Source of the DNA: Elizabethkingia sp. YR214
GTDB lineage: Bacteria > Bacteroidota > Bacteroidia > Flavobacteriales > Weeksellaceae
Length of the DNA stretch: 64,000 bases
NCBI RefSeq assembly: GCF_003058195.1
Contig: NZ_QBUH01000004.1
Coordinates: 372,001-436,000, forward strand
Reading direction: 5' to 3'
Shown here: one piece after another, positions 55,045 to 64,000 of the stretch
Layout: the number at the start of each line of letters is the position of its first letter
How positions within the stretch are numbered: the stretch's first letter is position 1
Position numbers and translations under genes: made by a program
The notes under the pieces: generated by a model
Told to the model about the DNA's origin: nothing
Seen by the model: only the letters and a program-made list of their open reading frames with translations
Databases searched by the model: none

Positions 55045-55169
55045 AATAAAACCCATAGAATTTTAAAAACTGTAAGGTTTATCTAATTGATGCTGTTTTA
55101 TATTTTGTACTACTTAAAACGTAGACTTTCTTCTTTTGTTGTGTATCAAAACTGAAAAAAGATATTTTT

Positions 55170-55982
55170 CTAGAATACCGTTGCTGCCAGCTGTATACGG
55201 GCATATTTCAGAGCCGGATTCCACATGGCCATCATAGAAACCGGAAGGGTGTAATGTTCAGTAATCTTCACATCTTTGCTTGCTCTTATTCCTACATTTA
55301 CAATCTGGAAGCTACTTTGTCCATTGCCATACAGGAAATTTCTGTCATTCAGTGCGAATCCTGCTCCTACAAAAGCATTAAGGCTCACCTTTTTGCTCTG
55401 GATAACAGGATAGCTCACCTGAACATAAGTAGAGTACTTGTTTTTATCATATTCTCCGTCAGGTTTCAGAACAACTTCTCCTGCATTAGCACCACCATAG
55501 AGCATGATATCGGCTTCTATATTTAACGGGAATTTCGGACCAAAAGTATAGTTTGTTCTCAGGTCGATAATGTGAGCTGTTCTCCTTCTGGAATAACTGA
55601 AAATATCGTTTGCTGCAACAGCCGTATTAATATTCCTTGAGTTATATAAATCCCAAAGACCTATATAAAAATTCTTATTGGAATACTGAACATAGTAATT
55701 GATTTCTTTATAATGAGTACCATCACTGTCATTGGCAAGAGCCGATGCTCCCCAGATTCCAATTTTCCAGTTTTTATTTTTATCCAGGGCATAGGAGAGG
55801 TTACCCATTACTACAGGTTTATCTGTAATAATAAGTCCACGCCAAAGGTGATTGTTCTGTATATTGGCTGTAAAATCCAGTCTGCCTGCCTTTTCTTCAG
55901 TTTTTAATGAGTCTGTGTTTTGAGCAGAAACTCCCACGATGCCTGAAAAAATCAGACAAAGTCTTAATAAGTTTTCTTTCAT
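55170..55982 (-). CDS. Putative outer-membrane protein of the glycerol operon
   Basis: A 270-residue protein with a signal peptide (RLCLIFSGIVGVSAQ). The mature part alternates amphipathic strands with aromatic girdles (FTANIQNNHLWRGLIITDK, NYYVQYSNKNFYIGLWDLYN, YSTYVQVSYPVIQSKKVSLN) and ends in LAATVF, consistent with a beta-barrel of 12-16 strands. I do not recognise a family. It starts 36 bases after glpF on the same strand and is probably the last gene of the glycerol operon, so a glycerol or glycerophosphodiester porin is a testable guess. Confidence 0.65.
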   Translation of the reverse strand: MKENLLRLCLIFSGIVGVSAQNTDSLKTEEKAGRLDFTANIQNNHLWRGLIITDKPVVMGNLSYALDKNKNWKIGIWGASALANDSDGTHYKEINYYVQYSNKNFYIGLWDLYNSRNINTAVAANDIFSYSRRRTAHIIDLRTNYTFGPKFPLNIEADIMLYGGANAGEVVLKPDGEYDKNKYSTYVQVSYPVIQSKKVSLNAFVGAGFALNDRNFLYGNGQSSFQIVNVGIRASKDVKITEHYTLPVSMMAMWNPALKYARIQLAATVF

Positions 55983-56018
55983 CTTATTTAGTGTGTGTTA
56001 ATTAGTCAGATGCAAAAT

Positions 56019-56750
56019 TTATTTTAAAATTCCGAAAAATAAAGCTGCCAGAACGGCTCCTATAACTGGTCCTAAAATTGGAATCCATGCGTAGCTCCAT
56101 TGGCTGCTGCCTTTTATAGGTAAAATAGCATGCATGATTCTTGGTCCCAGATCTCTTGCCGGATTTATGGCATAACCGGTTGTACCTCCTAAAGATAAAC
56201 CTATAGCCCATACTAAGAATGCTACCGGAACTGCTCCTACAGTACCAAGACCTATTTTGGCATCCGGAGTATTCGGGATAGAGATATTAGCATCGCTGAT
56301 ATAGAAGACAACGAAAACAAGTACAAAAGTCCCGATAATTTCACTGATTATATTTGAAACTGGTTTTGCAATTGCCGGACTTGTACTAAAGCAAGCTAGT
56401 TTAGCTCCTTCGTCTTCGGTAATAGCAAAATGATCTTTGTGGAATAGCCATACCAGAAACGCTCCGGACATAGCCCCGATCATCTGAGCTGCAATATAAG
56501 AAGGAACTGATTCCCATGGGAATTTTCCGGCTATTGCCAGTCCGATTGTAACTGCAGGATTAAGATGTGCCCCGCTGACGGGGCCGGCAACTGTTACCCC
56601 TACAAAAACGGCTAATGCCCATGCTGTGGTAATAACAATCCATCCTGAATTATTGCCTTTGGTATCTTTTAGAAGAACATTTGCTACTACGCCGTTCCCA
56701 AGAAGAATAAGTAGCATTGTACCTATAATTTCTGCTGTAAATGGTGTCAT
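56019..56750 (-). CDS. glpF: Aquaglyceroporin (MIP family)
   Basis: A 243-residue channel with six membrane helices and the two pore motifs GAHLNPAVTIG and YAINPARDLGPR. Glycerol facilitators keep Asp after the second NPA-Arg, as here (NPARD), which favours glycerol conduction over water only. It starts 24 bases after glpK and lets glycerol cross the inner membrane for phosphorylation. Confidence 0.95.
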   Translation of the reverse strand: MTPFTAEIIGTMLLILLGNGVVANVLLKDTKGNNSGWIVITTAWALAVFVGVTVAGPVSGAHLNPAVTIGLAIAGKFPWESVPSYIAAQMIGAMSGAFLVWLFHKDHFAITEDEGAKLACFSTSPAIAKPVSNIISEIIGTFVLVFVVFYISDANISIPNTPDAKIGLGTVGAVPVAFLVWAIGLSLGGTTGYAINPARDLGPRIMHAILPIKGSSQWSYAWIPILGPVIGAVLAALFFGILK

Positions 56751-56774
56751 GTTGTGTACTTTTTCGGTTATTAA

Positions 56775-58274
56775 TTATTCTTCTATCCAGGCCTGAGAAC
56801 GTTTTACAGCTTTGTGCCAGAAGCTGACCATATTGTCGATTTTGCTTTTGTCCTCCTTAGGCGTAAACTCTTTTTCTATAATCCATTGAGACTGGATCTC
56901 ATCTATACTTTCCCAGAAGCCTACTGCCAGACCAGCCAGATAAGCTGCACCAAGTGCTGTAGTTTCAAGAGTCTTAGGACGAATAATTTTAAATCCGAAA
57001 AGGTCTGATTGGATTTGCATTAACATGTTACTGGCAGATGCTCCTCCGTCTACACGAAGTTCTGTACTTTGAGTTCCAGCATCTGCTTCCATAGCTTTTA
57101 CAATATCGTAAACCTGAAAAGCGATTCCTTCTAAAGTAGCTCTGGCAATATGACCATCTGTTGTACCACGTGTTATACCAACAATAGTTCCGCGAGCATA
57201 CTGATCCCAGTAAGGAGCACCAAGTCCGGTAAGAGCTGGTACGAAATATACACCACCATTATCTTCTACAGTTTCTGCAAGTTTATTGACTTCAGACGAA
57301 TCATTGATAATCTTTAATCCGTCTCTTAGCCACTGTATTGCAGCACCTCCTACAAATACACTGCCTTCCAACGCATAGCTAACTTCTCCGTTAATTTTCC
57401 ATGCCACTGTAGTTAACAGATTGTTTTTAGAATATACAGCTTCATTGCCAGTATTCATCAATAGAAAACATCCAGTACCATATGTGTTTTTTACCATTCC
57501 CGGCTTTGTACACATTTGTCCGAATAATGCAGCCTGCTGATCTCCGGCAATACCTGCAATCGGAATTTTAGTTGAGAAAAGGGTAGTAGAGGTTTCACCA
57601 TACACTTCACTGCTTTGCTTTACTTCAGGAAGTATTGCACGGGGAATATTGAATAATTTTAATAAATCATCATCCCAGTCCATAGTACGGATATTAAACA
57701 TCATAGTTCTGCTGGCATTGGAAACATCTGTAATAAACATCTTTCCTCTTGTCAGTTTCCATGTTAGCCAGGTATCAACAGTACCGAAACATAGATCTCC
57801 GGCTTCTGCTTTTTCTCTTGCGCCTTCAACATTATCCAATATCCATTTTAGCTTTGTGGCAGAAAAGTAAGCATCCAGAACAAGTCCTGTTTTTTGTTTA
57901 ATCTCATCAGTGTGTCCCTGGGATTTTAATTCGTCGCAATATCTGGATGTTCTTCTGTCCTGCCATACAATAGCATTATAAATAGGTTCACTGGTATGTC
58001 TGTCCCATACTACAGTTGTCTCTCTTTGATTGGTAATACCGATAGCAGCGACTTCCAGTCCTGATATTCCGGCTTTAGCTATAACTTCTGCAGCTACAGA
58101 AATCTGAGAAGACCAGATTTCGTTTGGGTCGTGTTCTACCCATCCCGGAGTGGGGAATATCTGCTCAAAACTTTTTTGCGATACGAATTTTATTTCTCCG
58201 CTTTTGTTAAAAAGGATTGCCCGTGATGAGGTTGTTCCTTGGTCTAGTGCTAAAATTAGTTTTTCGTTCATCAT
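56775..58274 (-). CDS. glpK: Glycerol kinase
   Basis: A 499-residue FGGY-family kinase: [16 protein letters not shown] at the N terminus, [16 protein letters not shown] (glycerol pocket), [25 protein letters not shown] and the family signature region [17 protein letters not shown]. It traps glycerol as glycerol 3-phosphate. It begins 7 bases after glpD ends. The feedback sites for FBP and IIA-Glc cannot be judged here. Confidence 0.97.
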   Translation of the reverse strand: MMNEKLILALDQGTTSSRAILFNKSGEIKFVSQKSFEQIFPTPGWVEHDPNEIWSSQISVAAEVIAKAGISGLEVAAIGITNQRETTVVWDRHTSEPIYNAIVWQDRRTSRYCDELKSQGHTDEIKQKTGLVLDAYFSATKLKWILDNVEGAREKAEAGDLCFGTVDTWLTWKLTRGKMFITDVSNASRTMMFNIRTMDWDDDLLKLFNIPRAILPEVKQSSEVYGETSTTLFSTKIPIAGIAGDQQAALFGQMCTKPGMVKNTYGTGCFLLMNTGNEAVYSKNNLLTTVAWKINGEVSYALEGSVFVGGAAIQWLRDGLKIINDSSEVNKLAETVEDNGGVYFVPALTGLGAPYWDQYARGTIVGITRGTTDGHIARATLEGIAFQVYDIVKAMEADAGTQSTELRVDGGASASNMLMQIQSDLFGFKIIRPKTLETTALGAAYLAGLAVGFWESIDEIQSQWIIEKEFTPKEDKSKIDNMVSFWHKAVKRSQAWIEE

Positions 58275-58281
58275 AGTGTAC

Positions 58282-59883
58282 TTATTTAGAGTTTTTCATT
58301 TCGTTGGTGTTATAGGGTACAAGAAGATATTCTTTAGCGAGTGAAATGAAACTTTCAGTTTCGTTTTCTACTTTTTCAGCATCCCAGCCGAGTTCCTGAG
58401 CAAAAATTTCTGCTACTTTTCGTGCTGAATCTATGGCTGCTCTGGCATCTAAGAAAAGAAGACGGACTCTTCTGGCCAGCACATCCTCTATAGTTTCAGC
58501 CATTTCATTTCGGATTGCCCATACAACTTCGGCAATTGTAAATTCATTGTTCGGATGTATTCTCTCGGCATATTCAGGCTTTTCCTGTTGCAATGCTTTT
58601 ATAGCCGGGATATCCGAACCATAAATGTACAAGTGATTACTTCTGTCAACATCTTTTGCCGGGATATTTCCGTGGATAGAAAGATCTTTAGTTTTAGAAG
58701 GAACTTTTTTCAGATTGTGAACTTCTATTGCTTTATCTATAGTATCTTCCGCCATTTGTCGGTAAGTAGTCCATTTTCCGCCGGTAATGGTTACAAGTCC
58801 GGTTTCGGCTACAATAACTTTATGACTTCGGGATACTTCTTTTGTACTTTTACCTCCATCTTTTGGTGCTGCTAGAGGACGTAGACCTGCAAATACAGAA
58901 AGTACATCTTCTTTGGTTGGTTTTTTAGACAGATATTGTCGTGCAGTTTTCAAAACGAAATCAATTTCGGATTCCAGAGCTTTCGGTTCGAAACTCGGTT
59001 CGTCCACTAATGTGTCTGTAGTCCCGATTAAGGCTCTCTCATGCCATGGAACAACGAAAAGAACACGTCCGTCAGATGTTTTAGGGATCATAATAGCATC
59101 ATTACTTTTCAGGAATGATTTATCTAATACGAAATGGATTCCCTGGCTAGGAACAACAAATTTTCCGTGTTTAGGATTACTCATGTTCAGGATATCGTTG
59201 GTGAAAACTCCTGTTGCATTAACTACAGCTTTCGCTTTTATTTCGTAACGTTCTTTAGTGAACTGATCTTCAACTATTACTCCTGTAATTTTATTACTTT
59301 CGTTTTTCAGAAGACCTACAACCTTCGTATAATTAATTACAGTACCGCCTTTTTCTACGATAGTCTGGGCAAGGTTAATGGCAAGACGGGAATCGTCAAA
59401 CTGTCCATCCTGATATACAACTCCGCTGGCAAGACCCTTTTGTTCTATAGTCGGAAGTTTTTCTACGGTTTGTGCTTTATTGATATATCTGGTTTTACCC
59501 AGGCTAAGTTTCCCTGCCAGAAAATCGTAAACAGATAATCCTATTTTATAATATATACCGCCCCACCAGTTATAATTAGGAATAATAAAAGACTGATTTT
59601 TAACAAGGTGAGCGGCATTTTTCGCCAGAAGTCCTCTTTCATACAGGGCTTCCTTCACAAGGTCTATGTTTCCCTGTGCCAGGTATCTCACACCACCATG
59701 CACAAGTTTGGTACTCCGGCTCGAAGTAGCTTTTGCAAAATCATGGGATTCCAGTAACAAAGTTCTGAAACCTCTCGTTGTAGCATCCAGAGCAGATCCT
59801 AGCCCGCTGGCGCCACCTCCGATAATTATAAAGTCCCATTCCTGATCTTGTGAAACTTTTGTAAGCTCTTCTTTTCGTTTCAT
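58282..59883 (-). CDS. glpD: Glycerol-3-phosphate dehydrogenase/oxidase
   Basis: A 533-residue FAD enzyme. [20 protein letters not shown] binds [16 protein letters not shown] is the family loop, and [18 protein letters not shown] is the second signature; a C-terminal helical domain follows (about 410-520). It oxidises glycerol 3-phosphate to dihydroxyacetone phosphate at the membrane, linked to quinone or oxygen. It is the first gene of the glycerol operon. Repeated TTTCGTTT boxes overlap its start. Confidence 0.95.
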   Translation of the reverse strand: MKRKEELTKVSQDQEWDFIIIGGGASGLGSALDATTRGFRTLLLESHDFAKATSSRSTKLVHGGVRYLAQGNIDLVKEALYERGLLAKNAAHLVKNQSFIIPNYNWWGGIYYKIGLSVYDFLAGKLSLGKTRYINKAQTVEKLPTIEQKGLASGVVYQDGQFDDSRLAINLAQTIVEKGGTVINYTKVVGLLKNESNKITGVIVEDQFTKERYEIKAKAVVNATGVFTNDILNMSNPKHGKFVVPSQGIHFVLDKSFLKSNDAIMIPKTSDGRVLFVVPWHERALIGTTDTLVDEPSFEPKALESEIDFVLKTARQYLSKKPTKEDVLSVFAGLRPLAAPKDGGKSTKEVSRSHKVIVAETGLVTITGGKWTTYRQMAEDTIDKAIEVHNLKKVPSKTKDLSIHGNIPAKDVDRSNHLYIYGSDIPAIKALQQEKPEYAERIHPNNEFTIAEVVWAIRNEMAETIEDVLARRVRLLFLDARAAIDSARKVAEIFAQELGWDAEKVENETESFISLAKEYLLVPYNTNEMKNSK

Positions 59884-59972
59884 TTTGTTTCGTTTTATTT
59901 GCTTTTTGTAAAAATATGAAATTTTTCGAAACCAAAAACATTTAGATGAAAATTTTTTTTATATTTTTGGTT
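59873..59972. promoter_or_regulatory. Candidate GlpR operator region
   Basis: TTTCGTTT occurs at 59873-59880 and 59888-59895, the palindrome TTTCGAAA at 59924-59931, and the inverted pair AACCAAAAA (59930-59938)/TTTTTGGTT (59964-59972). The last arm overlaps the glpR -7 element. The set lies between the divergent glpD and glpR genes. Confidence 0.45.
59962..59969 (+). promoter_or_regulatory. -7 element for glpR
   Basis: TATTTTTG fits TAnnTTTG, 23 bases before the ATG at 59993, inside the candidate operator. Confidence 0.5.
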
Positions 59973-59992
59973 AAATTTAAAATGCTGTAGTA

Positions 59993-60751
59993 ATGATAGC
60001 CCGCCACAATAACATTCTTAAAGAACTGGAGAAGAAAGAATATGTACTGGTACAAGATCTTTGTGAGAAATATAATGTTTCGTCCGTAACAATCCGAAAG
60101 GATCTGAGCTATCTTGAAGGTTTGGGATTATTGCACAGAACCCACGGTGGAGCAAGTAAGCAGTCACGTTTTGCCTATGAGAAAAACGTAAATGAAAAAG
60201 AAAACATCAACGTAGAGATCAAGCAGGCTATAGCCAGAAAAGCAGCGAATATTATTGATGAAAATGATTCTGTTATATTAGCTTCCGGAACAACTATACA
60301 TTATTTGGCTCGCACAATGGGAAGTTTTCAGAAGCTTACAGTTCTTACTTCTTCTTTACGTGTAGCATTAGAGTTGTGTATGATGCCGAATATCAATATT
60401 ATTCAGCTAGGCGGGGAGGTAAGAAAAAGTTCTACTTCTATTGTCGGGGCTATTTCGGAATCGGTATTAAAACAATTTTCCTGTCACAAACTCTTTTTAG
60501 GTGTTGACGGAATTGATCTTGAATTTGGTATTAGTTGCTCCAGTGCAGCTGAAGCTCATCTGAATCAGGCTATGATAGAATGTGCGGAGAAAGTTATTGT
60601 CTTGGCAGATTCGTCTAAAATCAATAAAAAGGGTTTCGGCAAAATTGCTGATTTGGATAGGGTAGATACCATTATTACGGATAAGGGAATTGACCTTGAG
60701 ACGAAAGAACGCCTTGAAGATATGGGGGTTACAGTGATTATTTCTGATTAA
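59993..60751 (+). CDS. glpR: DeoR-family repressor of glycerol genes (GlpR-like)
   Basis: A 252-residue DeoR protein: N-terminal helix-turn-helix (YVLVQDLCEKYNVSSVTIRK, GLGLLHRTHGGA) and a sugar-isomerase-like sensor domain with ILASGTTIHYLARTM, LTSSLRVALEL and LGVDGIDLEFGISCSSAAEA. These features fit GlpR-like repressors that bind glycerol 3-phosphate. It is divergent from the glp operon with 109 bases between, which supports local control. The ligand is inferred. Confidence 0.9.
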   Translation: MIARHNNILKELEKKEYVLVQDLCEKYNVSSVTIRKDLSYLEGLGLLHRTHGGASKQSRFAYEKNVNEKENINVEIKQAIARKAANIIDENDSVILASGTTIHYLARTMGSFQKLTVLTSSLRVALELCMMPNINIIQLGGEVRKSSTSIVGAISESVLKQFSCHKLFLGVDGIDLEFGISCSSAAEAHLNQAMIECAEKVIVLADSSKINKKGFGKIADLDRVDTIITDKGIDLETKERLEDMGVTVIISD

Positions 60752-60936
60752 GATTAAATTTAAAATAAAATTAATCTTGATTATGTTCTGAATACAGGTG
60801 TAATGATTAATTTACTGTTATCTTACTGATAAATAAATAATTAATATTTGTGCATTCACTTTTTCCATTGATAATAGTTAATGTTTCTTAATAAAAACAT
60901 AAGAAAACCTTAATGTAACACGGGGCCGTACTGTTC

Positions 60937-60944
60937 TAATTTTG
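60937..60944 (+). promoter_or_regulatory. -7 element for the SusC gene
   Basis: TAATTTTG fits TAnnTTTG, 14 bases before the ATG at 60959. Confidence 0.45.
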
Positions 60945-60958
60945 CATTCAGAATTAAA

Positions 60959-63856
60959 ATGGATGCCATGAAAGTATTTAAAATCCCTGTCTCGGTGACT
61001 TATTTTACAAGCCGGGGGCTATTAATTGGAGCAATATCGGCCTCACCGATATTGTTTGCCCAAAAGAAAGACAGTTTAAAAGAGAAGTCCATAGACGAGG
61101 TTGTCGTTGTGGGATACGGAACACAGAAAAAGAGTAAAGTATCAGGTGCTGTTTCAGAAGCGTCACTGGATAAACTTACTTCCAGATCTTTGTCCGGTGT
61201 AGGTGAAGTTCTTCAAGGGAAAGCACCGGGGGTAACAGTGGTAAATGAAGGGGGAGATCCCAATGGTTCACCAAAGGTTAATATTCGTGGTTTAGGCGGG
61301 ATTAACGGAGAGACACCTCTTTATGTTGTAGATGGTGTTGTTTTCAATGGTACACCTGCTATTAACCCCAACGATATTCAGGATATATCCGTGCTTAAAG
61401 ATGCTTCTGCAGCAATCTACGGAGCCAGATCTTCGGGTGGTGTTATTCTTATTACGACCAAGAAAGGTAAAAAAGGTAATATTACGGTAGATTTTGATGT
61501 TAAGTTTGGTGTAAACCAGGCATGGAGACTAAAGGAATCTTTAAATGCAGCGGAGTTTCAGGATGTAATGTATAAGGCCTATGAAAATGCGGGTAAGCTT
61601 GGCAGCCTGCCTTTAGCTTTCAATGCAGAGAAATACCCTGACGGTAGAGTAACCAGAACAGACTGGATGAAAGAAATTTTCCGTACCGGAACAATCCAGG
61701 AGTACAATGTTAATCTAAGTGGTGGAAACGATAAGTCCAGATTTTTTGTGGGAATGAATCACAGAAACCTGGAAGGTATCTTACTCAATACACAGGCAAA
61801 AAGATACAACTTCAGAGTAAATTCTGAACATAAAGTAAAAGACTGGTTAACTATCGGAGAGAACATGTACTATAATTACTCCGACGGAAATACAGCAGAT
61901 ACAAAGAGTGGTTATACGGGAGCGCTTGTAGCAGCCATGTATTACCCACCAAATGTTCCGGTATATACACCTACAGGAGCATTTTCCGGTTTACCGATTG
62001 ATGTTGCCGGAGGTTACGGGGATATGATCAATCCGGTGGCTTACCTTCAAAGGATTAGTATAAAAAATCCTACACACGAAATTTTAATCAATCCTTATGC
62101 AGAAATTACTTTAGCTAAAAATTTAAAGTTCAGATCTAACTTCTCTCAGACATTCAAAATCGGAACGATTAAAAACTTTACATCCAGAGTACTGGAAATA
62201 GGAAAGATATTTGATACCAATAATTTAGAATATCAGTCTAATAACTCTTCTACCTCTCTTGCAGAGCAGCTTCTTACCTATAAATTTTCTGCAGGCAAAC
62301 ATAATTTCGATTTCTTAGGTGGTTTTACTTTCCAGAAGACAATTGATGAAGGTTTCATGGCCAGAGCTTATGATTTCAGAAGTGAAGCAGAAGTATTCCG
62401 TTACCTTCAGAATGCAGCAGATACCAATAAAGACCTTTCCAGTTATAGGTATCAGCAGGCATTAGTTTCTTATCTGGCAAGGATTAACTATGATTATGCT
62501 GGTAAATATATCATCAGTGTATTGGGAAGAAGAGACGGATCCTCATTAGTTGCCAAACAAAACAGATTTGCTAATTATTATGCAGTTTCAGGCGCATGGG
62601 TAATGTCTAAAGAAAACTTTATGCAGGATATTGCGTGGCTTTCGAATCTTAAACTTAGAGGAAGTTATGGTATTCTGGGTAACCTTGGCGGGATTTCTTC
62701 ACAGGCAGTAAATCCGTTAATGATAAGAGATAATAATATTATTTTCGGACAGGATCCTTCCCAGAACATTGCTTACTATGCTACAACACGTCCTAATCCA
62801 AACTTGAAATGGGGAAAATCTGAACAAACCAATTTTGGATTGGATGCTTCATTCCTGAACAACAGCCTTTCCTTACAGTTTGATTATTTCATTAAAAACT
62901 CCAAGGATCAGATTTTTAATGTAAGCCTTCCAAGTACAGCAACTTATACGAATCAGTATATCAATGCCGGATTATTCCAGGATAAAGGTTATGAATTAGG
63001 AATTAATTACAACAGCAAAAATACCGGAGATTTCAGTTACTCGATAGGCGCTACTTTCAGTCAGCTAAAAAATACAGTTAAACAACTGGCAGATGTAAAC
63101 GAAATCTTTATTAATGACAATGCTGTAAGAGGAGTGTTGAAGCCTACGCGTATACGAGTAGGAGAGTCACTTTATTCTTATTACGGATATAAGACAGATG
63201 GTATTTTCCGTTCACAGGAAGAGATCAATAATTATAAAGATGCCAATGGTGCTCTTATTCAGCCTAATGCAAAGCCAGGTGATATTAAATTCCTGAAAAA
63301 AGAAGGAAATACCGGAACCCTTAGTAACAATGATTTTGTGAACCTTGGGAATCCTTATCCTAAATTCTCTTATGGATTGTCTTATAATATGACCTGGAAA
63401 AACTTTGATCTGAATGTATTCTTTCAGGGAGTATATGGGAATAAAATATTCAACGGTCTGAAATTTATTTCATTAAACCCGGGCGGAACAGGACAGAATT
63501 ATAACATGGACAGAGATATTCTGAATGCATGGACTCCGGAAAATATGAATACCAATATTCCGAAACTTGTACAGGGTGATCCTTCCGGAAACTACTCCAA
63601 AGTGTCAGACTTCTATGTAGAAGACGGATCTTATCTGAGACTGAAAAACCTTACAATAGGTTATTCATTACCTAAAGAGATTTACAGCAAAATCAATATA
63701 AACAGATTAAGAATTTATATGACAGCTAATAACCTGTTTACCATTACTAAATACAAAGGTTTTGATCCTGAAGTAGGAATGAATTCTTATGGTGTAGACA
63801 CAGGAAGATATCCGCAGGCTCGTTCATTTATTTTCGGTATAGAAATCGGGTTATAA
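60959..63856 (+). CDS. SusC/RagA-family TonB-linked outer-membrane protein
   Basis: A 965-residue receptor with an export signal (MKVFKIPVSVTYF start region, cleavage about 30-35), then almost at once the TonB-box-like IDEVVVVGYGTQKKSKVSGA. The plug includes GEVLQGKAPGVTVVNEGGDP and NDIQDISVLKDASAAIYGAR; the barrel ends in FIFGIEIGL. The usual CarboxypepD_reg-like domain between signal and TonB box is missing, so it is shorter than most SusC proteins. It pairs with the SusD gene that follows 17 bases on. The ligand is unknown; glycan or peptide are usual. Confidence 0.95.
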   Translation: MDAMKVFKIPVSVTYFTSRGLLIGAISASPILFAQKKDSLKEKSIDEVVVVGYGTQKKSKVSGAVSEASLDKLTSRSLSGVGEVLQGKAPGVTVVNEGGDPNGSPKVNIRGLGGINGETPLYVVDGVVFNGTPAINPNDIQDISVLKDASAAIYGARSSGGVILITTKKGKKGNITVDFDVKFGVNQAWRLKESLNAAEFQDVMYKAYENAGKLGSLPLAFNAEKYPDGRVTRTDWMKEIFRTGTIQEYNVNLSGGNDKSRFFVGMNHRNLEGILLNTQAKRYNFRVNSEHKVKDWLTIGENMYYNYSDGNTADTKSGYTGALVAAMYYPPNVPVYTPTGAFSGLPIDVAGGYGDMINPVAYLQRISIKNPTHEILINPYAEITLAKNLKFRSNFSQTFKIGTIKNFTSRVLEIGKIFDTNNLEYQSNNSSTSLAEQLLTYKFSAGKHNFDFLGGFTFQKTIDEGFMARAYDFRSEAEVFRYLQNAADTNKDLSSYRYQQALVSYLARINYDYAGKYIISVLGRRDGSSLVAKQNRFANYYAVSGAWVMSKENFMQDIAWLSNLKLRGSYGILGNLGGISSQAVNPLMIRDNNIIFGQDPSQNIAYYATTRPNPNLKWGKSEQTNFGLDASFLNNSLSLQFDYFIKNSKDQIFNVSLPSTATYTNQYINAGLFQDKGYELGINYNSKNTGDFSYSIGATFSQLKNTVKQLADVNEIFINDNAVRGVLKPTRIRVGESLYSYYGYKTDGIFRSQEEINNYKDANGALIQPNAKPGDIKFLKKEGNTGTLSNNDFVNLGNPYPKFSYGLSYNMTWKNFDLNVFFQGVYGNKIFNGLKFISLNPGGTGQNYNMDRDILNAWTPENMNTNIPKLVQGDPSGNYSKVSDFYVEDGSYLRLKNLTIGYSLPKEIYSKININRLRIYMTANNLFTITKYKGFDPEVGMNSYGVDTGRYPQARSFIFGIEIGL

Positions 63857-63873
63857 TTTTAAAAAGTAAAAAG

Positions 63874-64000
63874 ATGAAATTTTTCAATAAAATAGTTTTA
63901 GTATCGGGAATATCTGTAGCATTGCTGTCATGTACAAGCGAACTGGATGTTCAGCCGGAAGGAACTCCGACAGAAGCGAGTTTCTGGAAAACGGAAAACG
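63874..64000 (+). CDS. SusD/RagB-family lipoprotein (5' end only)
   Basis: The first 42 codons are present before the window ends. The lipoprotein signal ends VALLSCTSELD (Cys about 20), and PEGTPTEASFWKTEN is the typical SusD N-terminal segment. It is the surface partner of the SusC gene just upstream. Nothing can be said of the remainder. Confidence 0.85.
   Translation, partial: MKFFNKIVLVSGISVALLSCTSELDVQPEGTPTEASFWKTEN

Noticed and set aside
55254-55526. A 90-codon open frame opposite the glycerol-operon barrel
   Set aside because: No family resemblance, no promoter, and fully inside a gene with a signal peptide and barrel pattern.

Overview
The window is about 64 kb of chromosome from a low-GC Bacteroidota, most likely a flavobacterium of the Weeksellaceae (Elizabethkingia/Chryseobacterium-like). 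The evidence is a SusC/SusD pair, a second TonB-dependent receptor, several small outer-membrane barrels, Bacteroidota-type promoters (TAnnTTTG with an upstream TTTG/TTG), few Shine-Dalgarno sequences, and housekeeping proteins of flavobacterial type (six-domain S1, short SSB, Tex, CvfB). The genus is inferred from overall protein character. I see no tRNA, rRNA, CRISPR array, insertion sequence or prophage, and gene order looks like ordinary chromosome with accessory metabolic loci.

Layout. 0.1-4.6 kb: a membrane-anchored protein with five helix-hairpin-helix repeats, a MerR regulator, and an operon of an outer-membrane barrel plus an S41-type lipoprotein. 4.6-8.1 kb: a DbpA-like RNA helicase and ribosomal protein S1, whose leader can fold around a Shine-Dalgarno-like sequence. 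8.2-18.8 kb: an M60 metallopeptidase lipoprotein, EamA, Amt and MFS transporters, an alpha/beta hydrolase, a Bcr/CflA exporter with a divergent AraC regulator, a Nudix hydrolase and ribosomal protein L19. 19-25.7 kb: an exported GH65 enzyme, an XRE regulator with a cluster of TTGTAAA/TTTACAA elements upstream, a long gene-free stretch, TerC, an M14 peptidase and a P-loop kinase. 25.7-29.2 kb: dihydrolipoyl dehydrogenase, a VOC protein, a small barrel and CvfB.

29.2-36.5 kb is a probable trehalose-utilisation locus: AraC regulator, inner-membrane MFS carrier, cytoplasmic GH37 trehalase, a TonB-dependent receptor with no SusD partner, and a DUF2490-type envelope protein. Its logic (receptor, carrier, cytoplasmic enzyme) resembles the sucrose and maltose TonB systems of proteobacteria. 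36.6-43 kb: a GlxA-type regulator followed by a DJ-1/PfpI protein, an NTF2-like protein, Tex and a PoxB-type pyruvate oxidase. 43.2-47.4 kb: a DUF1275 membrane protein, a Usp-like protein, a histidine kinase/response regulator operon and a small zinc-ribbon protein.

47.6-55 kb: SSB, HisRS, three small membrane or lipoprotein genes, a lipid-kinase-like protein, an HxlR regulator divergent from a DsbA-like protein, and a secreted papain-family peptidase. 55.1-60.8 kb: a glycerol operon (glycerol-3-phosphate dehydrogenase, kinase, aquaglyceroporin, and a putative outer-membrane barrel as fourth gene) divergent from a GlpR-like repressor. The window ends in a SusC gene and the first 42 codons of its SusD partner.

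The best candidates for something undescribed are the SusD-less trehalose TonB locus with a perfect palindrome in its divergent control region, the outer-membrane gene built into the glycerol operon, the S1 leader hairpin, and the repeat array in front of the XRE regulator.
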